In this document: positions 1 to 8,010 of the stretch, one piece after another | How the letters are laid out: each line of letters opens with the position of its first letter | Numbering within the stretch: position 1 is the stretch's first letter | Origin: JBGPHT01 sp041484525 | GTDB lineage: Bacteria > Acidobacteriota > Terriglobia > Bryobacterales > Bryobacteraceae | DNA length: 29,156 nucleotides | Reading direction: 5' to 3' | NCBI GenBank assembly: GCA_041484525.1 | Contig: JBGPHT010000095.1 | Coordinates: 1-29,156 of the forward strand | The notes under the pieces: generated by a model | The model's database searches: none | What the model saw: the letters and a program-made list of their open reading frames with translations, nothing else | What the model was told of the DNA's origin: nothing | Position numbers and translations under genes: made by a program

Positions 1-190
1 AGCCGGAAAGGCGGCCGCTATCAAGTTGTGCGTGGCGGCGTTGTGCCCAGAGTGCGGCCTGTTTCGAAGTGGGTCCATAGAGAGCCTTGGCGACATTGCT
101 GAGATGCTCCTCGAGGTGAAAACGATCGACGATCTGAATGGTTCGGGGGAACAGTTCGTGCGCGATTTTCCAAATCCAGGAAGACCGCTC
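1..190 (-). pseudogene. Transposase fragment (C-terminal part, cut by window edge)
   Basis: Reading the minus strand from 190 down to 1 gives an open stretch of about 63 codons containing WIWKIAHELFP and then IVDRFHLEEHLSNVAKALYG. This resembles the catalytic-core region of ISKra4/ISLre2-like DDE transposases, where an Asp-bearing strand is followed by a conserved Phe/Tyr-His. The frame is closed just upstream by a TAG at 193-191 and has no start codon, so the 5' part is missing or frameshifted. The other end leaves the window. It lies 35 bases beyond the stop of the broken ImmA/IrrE gene and marks this side as a mobile or accessory region. The exact IS family is not certain, and no terminal inverted repeat is visible. 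Confidence 0.6.
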
Positions 191-225
191 CTAGCGCCAG
201 CTAGACGCCCTCCGGTGATTCTACG

Positions 226-1378
226 TCAAGCTTTCTTAAAGGGAATAATCTTCGCCTGTACTGATATGGATGGCATCAGAAAGTTTTCCGGTAGGTTCGC
301 CACCTGTTCAATTTGGGATCTACCGTGGCCGATACTGCCGGGGATCTGCTCGCGGTCGTGCCCTTGGTCGATCAAGATCTGAAACGCCTGGGGCAGCAGG
401 CTCGGCATCTCGAAAGCCAATTGGTCATCTAGTGGCTCTCGTCGCCTCCATCCGCGCCTGTTGTAGTTAATCCACAATCGTTTCTCTTGGTCCTCACTCA
501 GTACCCCTAAATCCGCGATCCTATGGATCATCGCTCCAATCGCGACTCCCCATTTTGACTTAAGTGCGCGGAGAGCGTCTAGCGAAAGTGAGTGTAGGTC
601 ACGCAGAAATGGCCTTTCTGGCAGCAGCAGGGCACCGGCAAACCGAAACGCTTGCTGCTCAATTTGCTTGAACAAAACCTTCTTATTCAGATCCTCGGTC
701 CTGACGCCTCGGTGTAGAACAATGTGACCTAATTCATGAGCTAGATCCATGCGTGATCGGACTGCACTTTCCTTGTCTGCGTTCAGGACGACGAACGGCA
801 CGCCTTCCGGTTCGAGCCATTCAGAAAGCGCATCCAATGTTTCAGCATCAAGATAGTCTCGAATAACAATTGCGCCATTGTTCTCCGCAACCCGCAGCAA
901 GTTCGAAATGGGAGATTCGCCAAGCCCCCAGAACTCTCTCGCTCTGGTCGCCCAATGCTCGATCTCTCGCATCGTAAGCGCTGACGGATGCGCGATTGTC
1001 CAATCTGGAAAGTTATCTAATAACCCGAGGAAACTCGACAAACTGCAACACGTAATTAGCTGTCTCGCGTGCCCAGAAGTTTCGCGCATCGGCTTTTGCG
1101 CGTGCGGTCGCGGTGGTTGAAGCAAGCGAACGGTAGAATCTCGTGCCGCGCCGAAGCGCTGGATCAATCGGTTGCATGAAGAAGTAGGGCGGCTGCCCAA
1201 GGATGTCGCACCGCTTATCAAACAGGTCCGGGCGCGGTGAATCCATGCTCGTTTCCCATCTGGATACCGCCTGCTTTGTAACGCCCAGAGCTTGCCCTAA
1301 AGAAGTTACTGTGAGTCCGAGAGCCTCACGCGCTTGCTTCAAGCGGATTCCGATAAAACCAGGGGTCCCAGAAGTCAC
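226..1378 (-). pseudogene. XRE-HTH / ImmA-IrrE metallopeptidase regulator, broken by a frameshift
   Basis: Two overlapping frames together spell one protein of the HTH plus ImmA/IrrE (formerly DUF955) type. The first frame starts at GTG 1378 and holds an XRE helix-turn-helix (LKQAREALGLTVTSLGQALG, then QAVSRWET). It stops at a TAA at 1015-1013. The second frame, running down to 226, continues with NFPDW and carries the zinc protease motif HELGH at 738-724. Family members read continuously through this point. Removing one base in the GTTATTAGATAA run near 1015-1025 restores a single frame of roughly 380 residues. Such proteins typically repress a target and cleave a partner repressor or themselves on a stress or phage signal. 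The GTG overlaps the stop of the upstream gene (GTGA), so the two are co-transcribed. The lesion could be genuine decay, a sequencing error or, less likely, programmed +1 frameshifting. Confidence 0.75.
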
Positions 1379-2040
1379 GCCTGCTCCTGATTGGGCCTTT
1401 GGCGGGGCTTAACGGGTGCCGCCTCAACAAGGCCGTTCTTGACATCAACAAACTGACCGACTATGTCGGGGAATGCGGCCCAGAGGTTTACCCCGTCGCC
1501 AATGTACCCAGAAAACTTTTTGTTTGGGAATCGCACCGTTGCGAAAGCCGGTCGGCAGCGATTCTCCGCGACAGCGTCGATCCCATGCAGGTAAACCCCA
1601 TTAAACCCCATAGAGGTATCATCGTCGCGCTCATCGCTCTCGTTATCAAAAAACGTGCGCTGCGCCTCCATGGCTAGCGTCTCTCGAAAGTCCGCCTCTC
1701 GCGGCAGGGATGATGGCTTGCGGACACAACACTGCGTCAACCGTATCCTGCCTATTTCAAGCTGGACGCAGGTGCCGGTTACCTTTCCGGTGCGCTTGTT
1801 CCGAAATGGTTGGTGAGTAAACTTGGCCTGCTCAGGGAATCGCTCGCTGATGGCGCACCAATCTTCTTCGATCAGATAGTATCGATACGGCCCGCTAGCG
1901 TTCTTTGCAATCGGATTCCGAAATCTCGTATAGCAATGCTCTGAGGCATCGGCATAGGTTCGAAATAGTCCTCCGAGAAGCGCCCTTCGTATTTCCAAGG
2001 GGACTCCGCGCAAAACATGTTTGCATACTTCATGGCCCAT
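1375..2040 (-). CDS. Hypothetical protein upstream of the ImmA/IrrE gene
   Basis: This is a 221-residue soluble protein; I do not recognise the family. No signal peptide or membrane segment is apparent. The C-terminal third is acidic and then Gly/Asn-rich, with an NLWAAFPDIVGQFVDVKNG stretch, and the last 15 residues are polar and charged. Its stop overlaps the GTG start of the HTH/ImmA-IrrE gene by four bases, which implies translational coupling. It may therefore be the regulated effector or partner of that regulator; this is inference from context only. The start at ATG 2040 is uncertain, because no clear ribosome binding site precedes it and a competing frame begins at 2060. Base composition is lower in G+C than the core genes that follow, consistent with horizontal acquisition. 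Confidence 0.55.
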   Translation of the reverse strand: MGHEVCKHVLRGVPLEIRRALLGGLFRTYADASEHCYTRFRNPIAKNASGPYRYYLIEEDWCAISERFPEQAKFTHQPFRNKRTGKVTGTCVQLEIGRIRLTQCCVRKPSSLPREADFRETLAMEAQRTFFDNESDERDDDTSMGFNGVYLHGIDAVAENRCRPAFATVRFPNKKFSGYIGDGVNLWAAFPDIVGQFVDVKNGLVEAAPVKPRQRPNQEQA

Positions 2041-2075
2041 CGACTGGACTGAAGAATCATGTCAAGCAGATAATC

Positions 2076-2091
2076 ACTCTACGTGTAGTGT
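2076..2091. promoter_or_regulatory. Candidate dyad operator upstream of the ADOP permease
   Basis: ACTCTACGTGTAGTGT has perfect inner half-sites CTAC/GTAG around a central GT, and 12 of 16 positions are symmetrical. BlaI/MecI- and PadR-type repressors bind dyads of this general form, and acidobacterial ADOP genes often sit next to PadR-type regulators. No such regulator is in the window, so the binding protein is unknown. The site lies about 100 bases before the permease start, and also between the divergent minus-strand gene and the permease. Confidence 0.35.
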
Positions 2092-2192
2092 CCGATTGCG
2101 GACAGGAATTGGCGGCAGCGGCCAGGAGCGGCATTCCGCTCGACTGCCCGCAAAGGACTTAACTCTGGCCCTGGCCGTGCAACCTTAAAGGC

Positions 2193-4610
2193 GTGACATC
2201 CGGCCCGTTTCGCGACCTCCGCTATGGCCTCCGCATGCTGGCCAAGAATCGCGGATTTGCCGCCGTCGCCGTGCTGACGCTGGCATTGGGAATCGGCGCC
2301 AATACCTCCATCTTCAGCGTGGTCCACGCTTCCCTGCTCACCCCGATCCCGATTGCGAATCCCGACCGTGTGGTGCTGGTCTGGACGGAAAATCCGGAGC
2401 GCCAGTGGCATCACATTCCCGCCTCCGTTCCGGACTATCTCGACTGGCAGAAGAGCGGCGCTTTCGAGCATCTCGGGGCCTTCGAGGATAGCGGCTTCAA
2501 CTTGAGCACGGGCGATCGCACCGAGCGTGTACCCGGTCTCCGCGCCACACCCGAAGTCTTCCGCATCCTGGGCAAGGCGCCGGCGATGGGCCGCCTCCTC
2601 GAGGACGAGGACGTGCAGCCGGGCCATGCGCCCGTGGTGATTATCAGCCATCAGCTCTGGCGCTCCACATTCGCCTCCAACCCGTCGATCGTCGGCCTGA
2701 CGATCGTGCTCGATGGCGAGCGGCAGACGATCGTCGGAGTCCTGCCGGAAAGCTTTCCGCGCCTGGGCCAGGAGCAGATGTACGCGCCTCTCCGCGTGCG
2801 AACTCTCCCCGAGGCCACCAATCGCGGGGCGCGCTCCTTCGCGGTAATGGGCAGGCTGAGCCCCAGCGTCACGCTCGAGACGGCGCAGCAGCGCATGTCC
2901 GAGCTGAGCCGCCGCCTGGCCGAGCAAGAACCGGACAGCTCGCGCGGCAATCACTTTCTGCTGCAGCCGATCGAAGAAGCCTACGTCGAGGATGTGCAGG
3001 CGCTGGTGCTGATCGTGTTCGCCGCCGTAGGGTTCGTGCTGCTCATCGCCTGTGCCAATCTCGCCAGCCTGCTGCTGGCGCGCGGCGCCGATCGTAATAA
3101 GGAGATGGCCATCCGCGCCGCACTGGGCGCCGGACGCTGGACGCTGGCGCGCCAACTCCTGGCGGAAAGCGCCATCCTCGGAGTGTTGGGCGGCCTGCTT
3201 GGAATCATTCCGGCCCTTTGGGGCATGGATCTTATCGCGTCCATTAAGACTACGGAACTGCCCAACGTCTCCCTGATCCGGCTGGATTCGAGCGTGCTGG
3301 CTTTCAACTTCCTGCTCTCGATCGGCACCGGCCTGCTGTTCGGCCTCGCACCCGCCTGGCAGGTGTGGAAGACCGACGCGGGCGAGTCGCTCAAGATGAC
3401 CGGCCGCGTGACTTCGGGCCGCGTGCAACAGCGGCTGCGCGGCGCGCTGGTGGTGGCGGAGATTGCGCTCACCCTGGTCTTGCTGGCGGGCGCCGGCATG
3501 ATGGTCAAAAGCTTTCTGCGGACGCGCTCCCGCTATCCCGGTTTCAATACAACCGGCGTGCTGACGATGAAGGTGGCGCTCTCCGAACGGCAGTACGCCG
3601 CCGAGGAAAAACAAATGGCATACGTCAACGAGGCCGTCCGCCGGGTGGCGGCGATTCCAGGCGTCGAGTACGCAGCCGCCGGGACGATGCTGCCCGGCAG
3701 CGACGATATTCACGGCACCGGCCTGCGGTTGACCGACCGCCCCGAGCCGAAGCCCAGCGAAGTACAGGTCGTGCTTTTGAACGAAGTGACGCCCGACTAC
3801 TTCCGCACGCTGCAGATTCCGCTGCTGGCGGGCCGTTACTTTACCGCCGCCGATGCACGCGGCGCGCCGCTGGTCGCCGTCATCGACGCCTTTACCGCCA
3901 AACGATATTGGCCGAATGGCTCGCCCCTCGGCAAGTCTCTGAAGCTTGGCCGCCAGCAGCCGCCGCGCCAGATCGTGGGCGTGGTAGGCGATGTCGACAA
4001 AGGCGTGGTGGTGCAGATGATCAAAGGGGAGACGGGCGAAGTCTATGTTCCCTTCGCGCAGCAGTCGCGCAGCGCGGTGCAGATTGCCCTGCGCACGCGC
4101 GGCGATCCCTCGTCGCTTTCGGCCGTGGTGCAGAAAGTCTCGCACGACGTGGATCGCGACCAGCCCGTCTACGAAGTCCAGACGCTCGAGACTGCGCGCA
4201 ACGCCGCCTCCGCTCCGCAGCGCCTGGCCTCCGCGCTGCTCGGAGCCTTCGCCGTGGTGGGTCTGTTGTTGGCGGCGATCGGGATCTACGGCGTCGTGTC
4301 CTACGGGGCCTCCCGGAGGACGCGCGAAATCGGCATCCGCATGGCGCTGGGCGCGCGCGCCCCGCATGTCATCCGCCTCCTGCTTTTCCAGGGCGTCGTG
4401 CTGACTCTGGCGGGAATCGTTCTCGGCCTCTCGGGGGCGCTGGCGCTGGCGAAAGTGATGTCCACCGCCCTCCAGGGCGTGGTCTCCGCCGACCCGTTCA
4501 CGTTTGCCGCCGTGGCTCTGCTTCTCTCCGCCACCGCCCTGCTGGCCAGCTACATTCCGGCCCGCCGGGCCACCCGGACCGACCCCATGAACGCTCTTCG
4601 CTCCGAGTAA
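2193..4610 (+). CDS. ADOP-type (acidobacterial duplicated orphan) MacB-like permease
   Basis: This 805-residue membrane protein has the duplicated FtsX/MacB layout. An N-terminal DLRYGLRM segment leads into a first helix near residues 25-50 (TLALGIGANTSIFSVV). A periplasmic MacB_PCD domain covers about 55-265 and an FtsX domain with several helices about 268-400. A second anchor helix lies near 410-430, a second periplasmic domain covers about 440-680, and a final FtsX domain ends in SYIPARRATRTDPMNALRSE. Canonical MacB-type systems need an ATPase, but none is encoded beside it, which is why the family is called orphan. The substrate is unknown. The start is GTG at 2193, preceded by a weak AAAGG. 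This family is hugely expanded in Solibacter-like genomes and is a good lineage marker. The large antisense reading frame over this gene is a composition shadow. Confidence 0.9.
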   Translation: MTSGPFRDLRYGLRMLAKNRGFAAVAVLTLALGIGANTSIFSVVHASLLTPIPIANPDRVVLVWTENPERQWHHIPASVPDYLDWQKSGAFEHLGAFEDSGFNLSTGDRTERVPGLRATPEVFRILGKAPAMGRLLEDEDVQPGHAPVVIISHQLWRSTFASNPSIVGLTIVLDGERQTIVGVLPESFPRLGQEQMYAPLRVRTLPEATNRGARSFAVMGRLSPSVTLETAQQRMSELSRRLAEQEPDSSRGNHFLLQPIEEAYVEDVQALVLIVFAAVGFVLLIACANLASLLLARGADRNKEMAIRAALGAGRWTLARQLLAESAILGVLGGLLGIIPALWGMDLIASIKTTELPNVSLIRLDSSVLAFNFLLSIGTGLLFGLAPAWQVWKTDAGESLKMTGRVTSGRVQQRLRGALVVAEIALTLVLLAGAGMMVKSFLRTRSRYPGFNTTGVLTMKVALSERQYAAEEKQMAYVNEAVRRVAAIPGVEYAAAGTMLPGSDDIHGTGLRLTDRPEPKPSEVQVVLLNEVTPDYFRTLQIPLLAGRYFTAADARGAPLVAVIDAFTAKRYWPNGSPLGKSLKLGRQQPPRQIVGVVGDVDKGVVVQMIKGETGEVYVPFAQQSRSAVQIALRTRGDPSSLSAVVQKVSHDVDRDQPVYEVQTLETARNAASAPQRLASALLGAFAVVGLLLAAIGIYGVVSYGASRRTREIGIRMALGARAPHVIRLLLFQGVVLTLAGIVLGLSGALALAKVMSTALQGVVSADPFTFAAVALLLSATALLASYIPARRATRTDPMNALRSE

Positions 4611-4714
4611 ATCAGCGCCATTTCTTCAGATGGCTTAAACGGAACAAGACGTGCTCAGCACTTCTCGGGTTTAGCAGCGAGAATGCCTTAATCCAGTGAT
4701 ATTATGGGTAGCAG

Positions 4715-6313
4715 ATGAGCTTACTGTCCCCAAGACTGCAACTGCGGGTTTCACAGAAGCAAATTCTCACTCCGGGCCTCGTCCAGATGGTGACCGTCCT
4801 TCAGCTTAATCGGCTGGAACTGAAGGAGATGATCACCCAGGAGATCGTCAAGAATCCCGTCTTGGAAGAAGCCACGGAGGCGGCCGGGGAAGAAATTACA
4901 CCGGAGGAATTACAGCCCCTGCTGGAGGTCGAGCGCGTCACCAACGCCTCCGACAAGGAACTGCTGGAAGCATCCGTACTCACCGAAGCCAACACCTACG
5001 ACGGCACCGCCGCCGACCTTTCGATCAACGGCAACATGATGCCGGATGCCGAGGAGACCGCCTCGGCGGTGGCAGACACTTCGGCCTTGGCGACAGAACC
5101 CGAACCGCCAGCCGTCACGGACCCCTTCGACGAGATCGATTTCGGCACGTTCTTCGACGACTATCTGGATCCCGGCTACAAGAGTCCCGCATCGGAATCG
5201 GTCGAAAAGCCTTCCTTCGAGACGTTTCTTTCCTCCCCGGTTACGCTGGGAGACCATTTGCGGTCGCAGTTGAGCGTCAGCCTGATCTCGGACGAAATCC
5301 GCGACGCCGCCGAATCCATCATCGGCAACCTGGACGAGGACGGCTATCTCACGACGCCGCTCGAAGAGGTTGCGGAGGGCGGCGGGCATACGCAGGAGCA
5401 GGTGGAGCAGGCTCTGCACGCCGTGCAGTCGCTCGATCCGGCGGGTGTGGCGGCGCGCAATCTGCGGGAGTGCATGCTGCTGCAGATCGAAAGCGTCAAC
5501 GGGCGCGGCGGCGTGGCGTGGGAGATCGTGTCCAACCACATGCGCCTGCTCGAGACGCGCCAGTACAAAGAGATCGCGAAACTGCTGGGACGGCCGATGG
5601 AGCACATCGAGGTCGCCGTCGATATGATCCACCACCTCAATCCGCGGCCCGGTCTGCGGTACTCGGGCGCCGGCGCGCGCGTGGTGGAGCCGGATGTCTT
5701 TTTCATCAAGGATGGCGACGACTACATCATCCAAATGAACGATGAGGATGTGCCGCAGCTTCGCTTGAACGCGCAATACCGCAAGATGCTCGACCGCGAC
5801 AACGGCGCCACCAAAGAGGTTCGCGATTACGTCCGCGAGCGATACACGTCTGCCATCCAGCTCATGAAAAACATCGAGCAGCGGAAGCAGACCATCCTCA
5901 AAGTTTGCCAGGCCATCATCCGCCGCCAGACCGAATTCCTGTCGCACGGTATCGACCAGTTGAAGCCGATGATGATCAAAGAGGTGGCGGAAGAAGTGGG
6001 TGTGCACCCTTCGACCGTGAGCCGCGCCGTCGCCAGCAAGTACGTCCACACCCCGCAGGGCGTGTATGAGCTGCGTTATTTCTTTTCTGAAGCCGTGCAG
6101 GGACCCTCGGGCGGCGGCACTCCGTTGCTGCTTCTCAAGCGGAAGGTGAAAAAGATGATCGAGGACGAGGACCGCTCGAAGCCCCTCACCGACGACCAGA
6201 TCACCGTTCTGCTGCAGGGCGCAGGGATCAATGTGACGCGGCGGACAGTGGCGAAATACCGCGAGGATATGAAAATACCTTCGACGCACCAGCGGCGGGT
6301 GCGGAACAATTAG
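4715..6313 (+). CDS. rpoN: RNA polymerase sigma-54 factor RpoN
   Basis: This 532-residue protein directs RNA polymerase to -24/-12 promoters and needs an AAA+ enhancer-binding activator for open-complex formation. Region I (about 1-50) is visible as LSPRLQLRVSQKQILTPGLV followed by a Gln/Leu-rich stretch. Region II (about 55-170) is very acidic. The core-binding domain follows (about 175-370), then the DNA-binding domain with a helix-turn-helix (VAEEVGVHPSTVSRAVASKY). The RpoN box appears as RRTVAKYRE at about residues 509-517. Length is slightly above the usual 470-500 because of a long acidic region II. ATG 4715 gives the complete region I. The gene heads the conserved rpoN-hpf-rapZ order. 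The lptB gene that often precedes rpoN is absent, replaced here by the permease. Confidence 0.97.
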   Translation: MSLLSPRLQLRVSQKQILTPGLVQMVTVLQLNRLELKEMITQEIVKNPVLEEATEAAGEEITPEELQPLLEVERVTNASDKELLEASVLTEANTYDGTAADLSINGNMMPDAEETASAVADTSALATEPEPPAVTDPFDEIDFGTFFDDYLDPGYKSPASESVEKPSFETFLSSPVTLGDHLRSQLSVSLISDEIRDAAESIIGNLDEDGYLTTPLEEVAEGGGHTQEQVEQALHAVQSLDPAGVAARNLRECMLLQIESVNGRGGVAWEIVSNHMRLLETRQYKEIAKLLGRPMEHIEVAVDMIHHLNPRPGLRYSGAGARVVEPDVFFIKDGDDYIIQMNDEDVPQLRLNAQYRKMLDRDNGATKEVRDYVRERYTSAIQLMKNIEQRKQTILKVCQAIIRRQTEFLSHGIDQLKPMMIKEVAEEVGVHPSTVSRAVASKYVHTPQGVYELRYFFSEAVQGPSGGGTPLLLLKRKVKKMIEDEDRSKPLTDDQITVLLQGAGINVTRRTVAKYREDMKIPSTHQRRVRNN

Positions 6314-6424
6314 TCAGGTCCTTCCCCCTCACCCCTTTTTCTTAGCCTCCTCCGCTGCCTCCTATTCGAGTTATAAAGAAAGAGGGGATTTTGGCCGCAA
6401 GTCGAGCCAAACCGGAGAACCCAC

Positions 6425-6967
6425 ATGAAAATCACATATACCGGCAGGCAGGTGGAACTGGCTCCAGCTCAATTCAAGAAACTGGAAGCACGATTCGCCA
6501 AGATCGGTAAGCTGCTGGACGGGCGCCGCGAATGCGAGGCCCATGTCATCCTCTCGCTCGTGCGCCATCAGCACTCGGCAGAGGCCACGATTAACTATTT
6601 CGGCCACCAACTGGTGGGAGTCGGATCGAACACCGACCTGTTCAACGCCATCCATTCGGCGGCCGAGAAATTGGAGAAACAGAGCGTCAAGGCGCGCACC
6701 AAGTGGCGCGACACCAAACGCACGCCCCACAAATCCGCTCCCGAGGTGGAGACCGATCGTCCCACACCCCCGGAAACGGATGCCGAGGCAGGGCGCCGCG
6801 TCTACCGCGTCAACCACTTCCTGAAGCGCAAGCCGATGACGTTCGATGAGGCGCTCCTCGAGATGGACGGTAGCCGCGAGTACCTCGTATACCGCGACGC
6901 CGCGACCGAGCGCGTCTCCGTGCTGATCCGCCGCCGCGACGGCGATCTCGACTTGGTTGAAGTGTGA
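6425..6967 (+). CDS. hpf: Long-form ribosome hibernation promoting factor
   Basis: This 180-residue protein has the two-domain layout of long HPF. The N-terminal S30AE/RaiA-like fold (about 1-100) binds the mRNA/tRNA channel of the 30S subunit. A charged linker (about 103-125) leads to the C-terminal dimerisation domain (about 126-180), containing VNHFLKRKPMTFDEALLEM and YLVYRDAATERVSVLIRR. Long HPF alone pairs ribosomes into inactive 100S dimers in stationary phase, without a separate RMF. A CCGGAG ribosome binding site lies about 8 bases before ATG 6425. The 111-base gap after rpoN shows no strong terminator, so read-through from rpoN is plausible. Its stop overlaps the next start by four bases. 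Confidence 0.95.
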   Translation: MKITYTGRQVELAPAQFKKLEARFAKIGKLLDGRRECEAHVILSLVRHQHSAEATINYFGHQLVGVGSNTDLFNAIHSAAEKLEKQSVKARTKWRDTKRTPHKSAPEVETDRPTPPETDAEAGRRVYRVNHFLKRKPMTFDEALLEMDGSREYLVYRDAATERVSVLIRRRDGDLDLVEV

Positions 6968-7896
6968 GCGGACGCAAAGTGCGTCCCAAAAAGGAGCGCC
7001 CGGCCGCCGCATCCCGCAAGGCGTCCAAGCGCGCAGCCCACAAACCGGAGCTGGTCATCATCACCGGCCTGAGCGGCTCGGGAAAAGGTTCGGTGCTCAA
7101 GGCGCTGGAGGATTTCGGTTACTACGCGGTCGACAATCTTCCGGTCGATCTCATCCCTAAATTCGCCGGCCTCGCGCGCGACAACCCGAGCACTCGCGCC
7201 GCCGCCCTGGTGGTGGATATTCGCGAAGGCGAGGGCCTCAAGCGCTTCCCCGAAATCTTCGCCGGCATTCGGGATTCGGTGGCCGCCAAGCTCATCTTTC
7301 TCGAGGCCGATGACGACGCCATCCTCCGCCGCTTTAGCGAAACGCGCCGGCCCCACCCGTTGGGTACCGGAAAATCCATTACGCGGAGTATCCAGTCCGA
7401 GCGCGCCAAGCTGGCGCCGATCCGGGCCATGGCCGACCTCATCATCAACACGTCGAAGTTCACCGTCCACGAGCTGCGCGGGTTCATCGGCGAACGCTTT
7501 CGCGGCCAGGGCGATGAATCCAAAATCATGATCTATGTCACCAGCTTCGGCTATCGCAACGGCGTGCCGCCGGACAGCGACCTGGTCTTCGACGTACGTT
7601 TCCTGCCTAACCCGAACTACATCCCACGGTTCAAGAATCTCACCGGCCGCAATCCGGGTGTGGCGCGATATATACGGTCATTTCCACAGACCGTGGAATT
7701 CATCGAGCGAATCTCCGATCTGTTGATTTACCTGCTCCCGCACTATATCCGCGAAGGCAAAAGTTATCTTACGATTGCGTTCGGCTGCACCGGCGGGCAC
7801 CACCGCTCCGTCATGATGGCCGATCAAATCCGCAAGAACCTGGTTGACGCCGGATATATCGCCAAGGTAAATCACCGCGACATCGTAAAACGATAA
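6964..7896 (+). CDS. rapZ: RapZ-family nucleotide-binding protein
   Basis: This 310-residue protein belongs to the RapZ (YhbJ/YvcJ) family. In Escherichia coli, RapZ binds the small RNA GlmZ and presents it to RNase E, tuning glucosamine-6-phosphate synthesis; in Firmicutes the homologue is a nucleotide-binding protein with other roles. Visible marks are the Walker A motif GLSGSGKG at residues 35-42, FGYYAVDNLPVDLI just after it, the central SFGYRNGVPPDSDLVFDVRF, and the C-terminal GCTGGHHRSV. About 28 extra N-terminal residues are strongly basic (Arg/Lys/Ala-rich), unusual for the family and perhaps RNA-contacting. The GTG start overlaps the hpf stop (GTGA), so the two are coupled. No GlmZ/GlmY-like RNA is evident here, so the E. 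coli function should not be assumed. Confidence 0.94.
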   Translation: MSGRKVRPKKERPAAASRKASKRAAHKPELVIITGLSGSGKGSVLKALEDFGYYAVDNLPVDLIPKFAGLARDNPSTRAAALVVDIREGEGLKRFPEIFAGIRDSVAAKLIFLEADDDAILRRFSETRRPHPLGTGKSITRSIQSERAKLAPIRAMADLIINTSKFTVHELRGFIGERFRGQGDESKIMIYVTSFGYRNGVPPDSDLVFDVRFLPNPNYIPRFKNLTGRNPGVARYIRSFPQTVEFIERISDLLIYLLPHYIREGKSYLTIAFGCTGGHHRSVMMADQIRKNLVDAGYIAKVNHRDIVKR

Positions 7897-8010
7897 GAGT
7901 AGTTGGTCATCTTTCTCACCTATTACAAACAAATATATTGAAATCAAGACCTCATTAGGTGCAACGTTTGGCGCGATCGAGCGTTTAACTCTGTAAGAAC
8001 CCACGGCGCC

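Noticed and set aside
26..382. Plus-strand open frame of 118 codons at the left end
   Set aside because: It is the complement of the transposase fragment and of the ImmA/IrrE 3' end, which both read sensibly on the minus strand.
2079..4367. Very long antisense open frame (762 codons) opposite the ADOP permease
   Set aside because: Composition is Arg/His/Gln/Gly-rich without domains, typical of a shadow frame in high-G+C sequence; the plus-strand permease is clearly real.
4611..4714. Promoter for rpoN with TATTAT at 4700-4705
   Set aside because: No acceptable -35 element at a 16-18 base spacing, so I do not call it.
4910..6289. Long antisense open frame opposite rpoN
   Set aside because: No recognisable motif and the opposite strand encodes a complete sigma-54.
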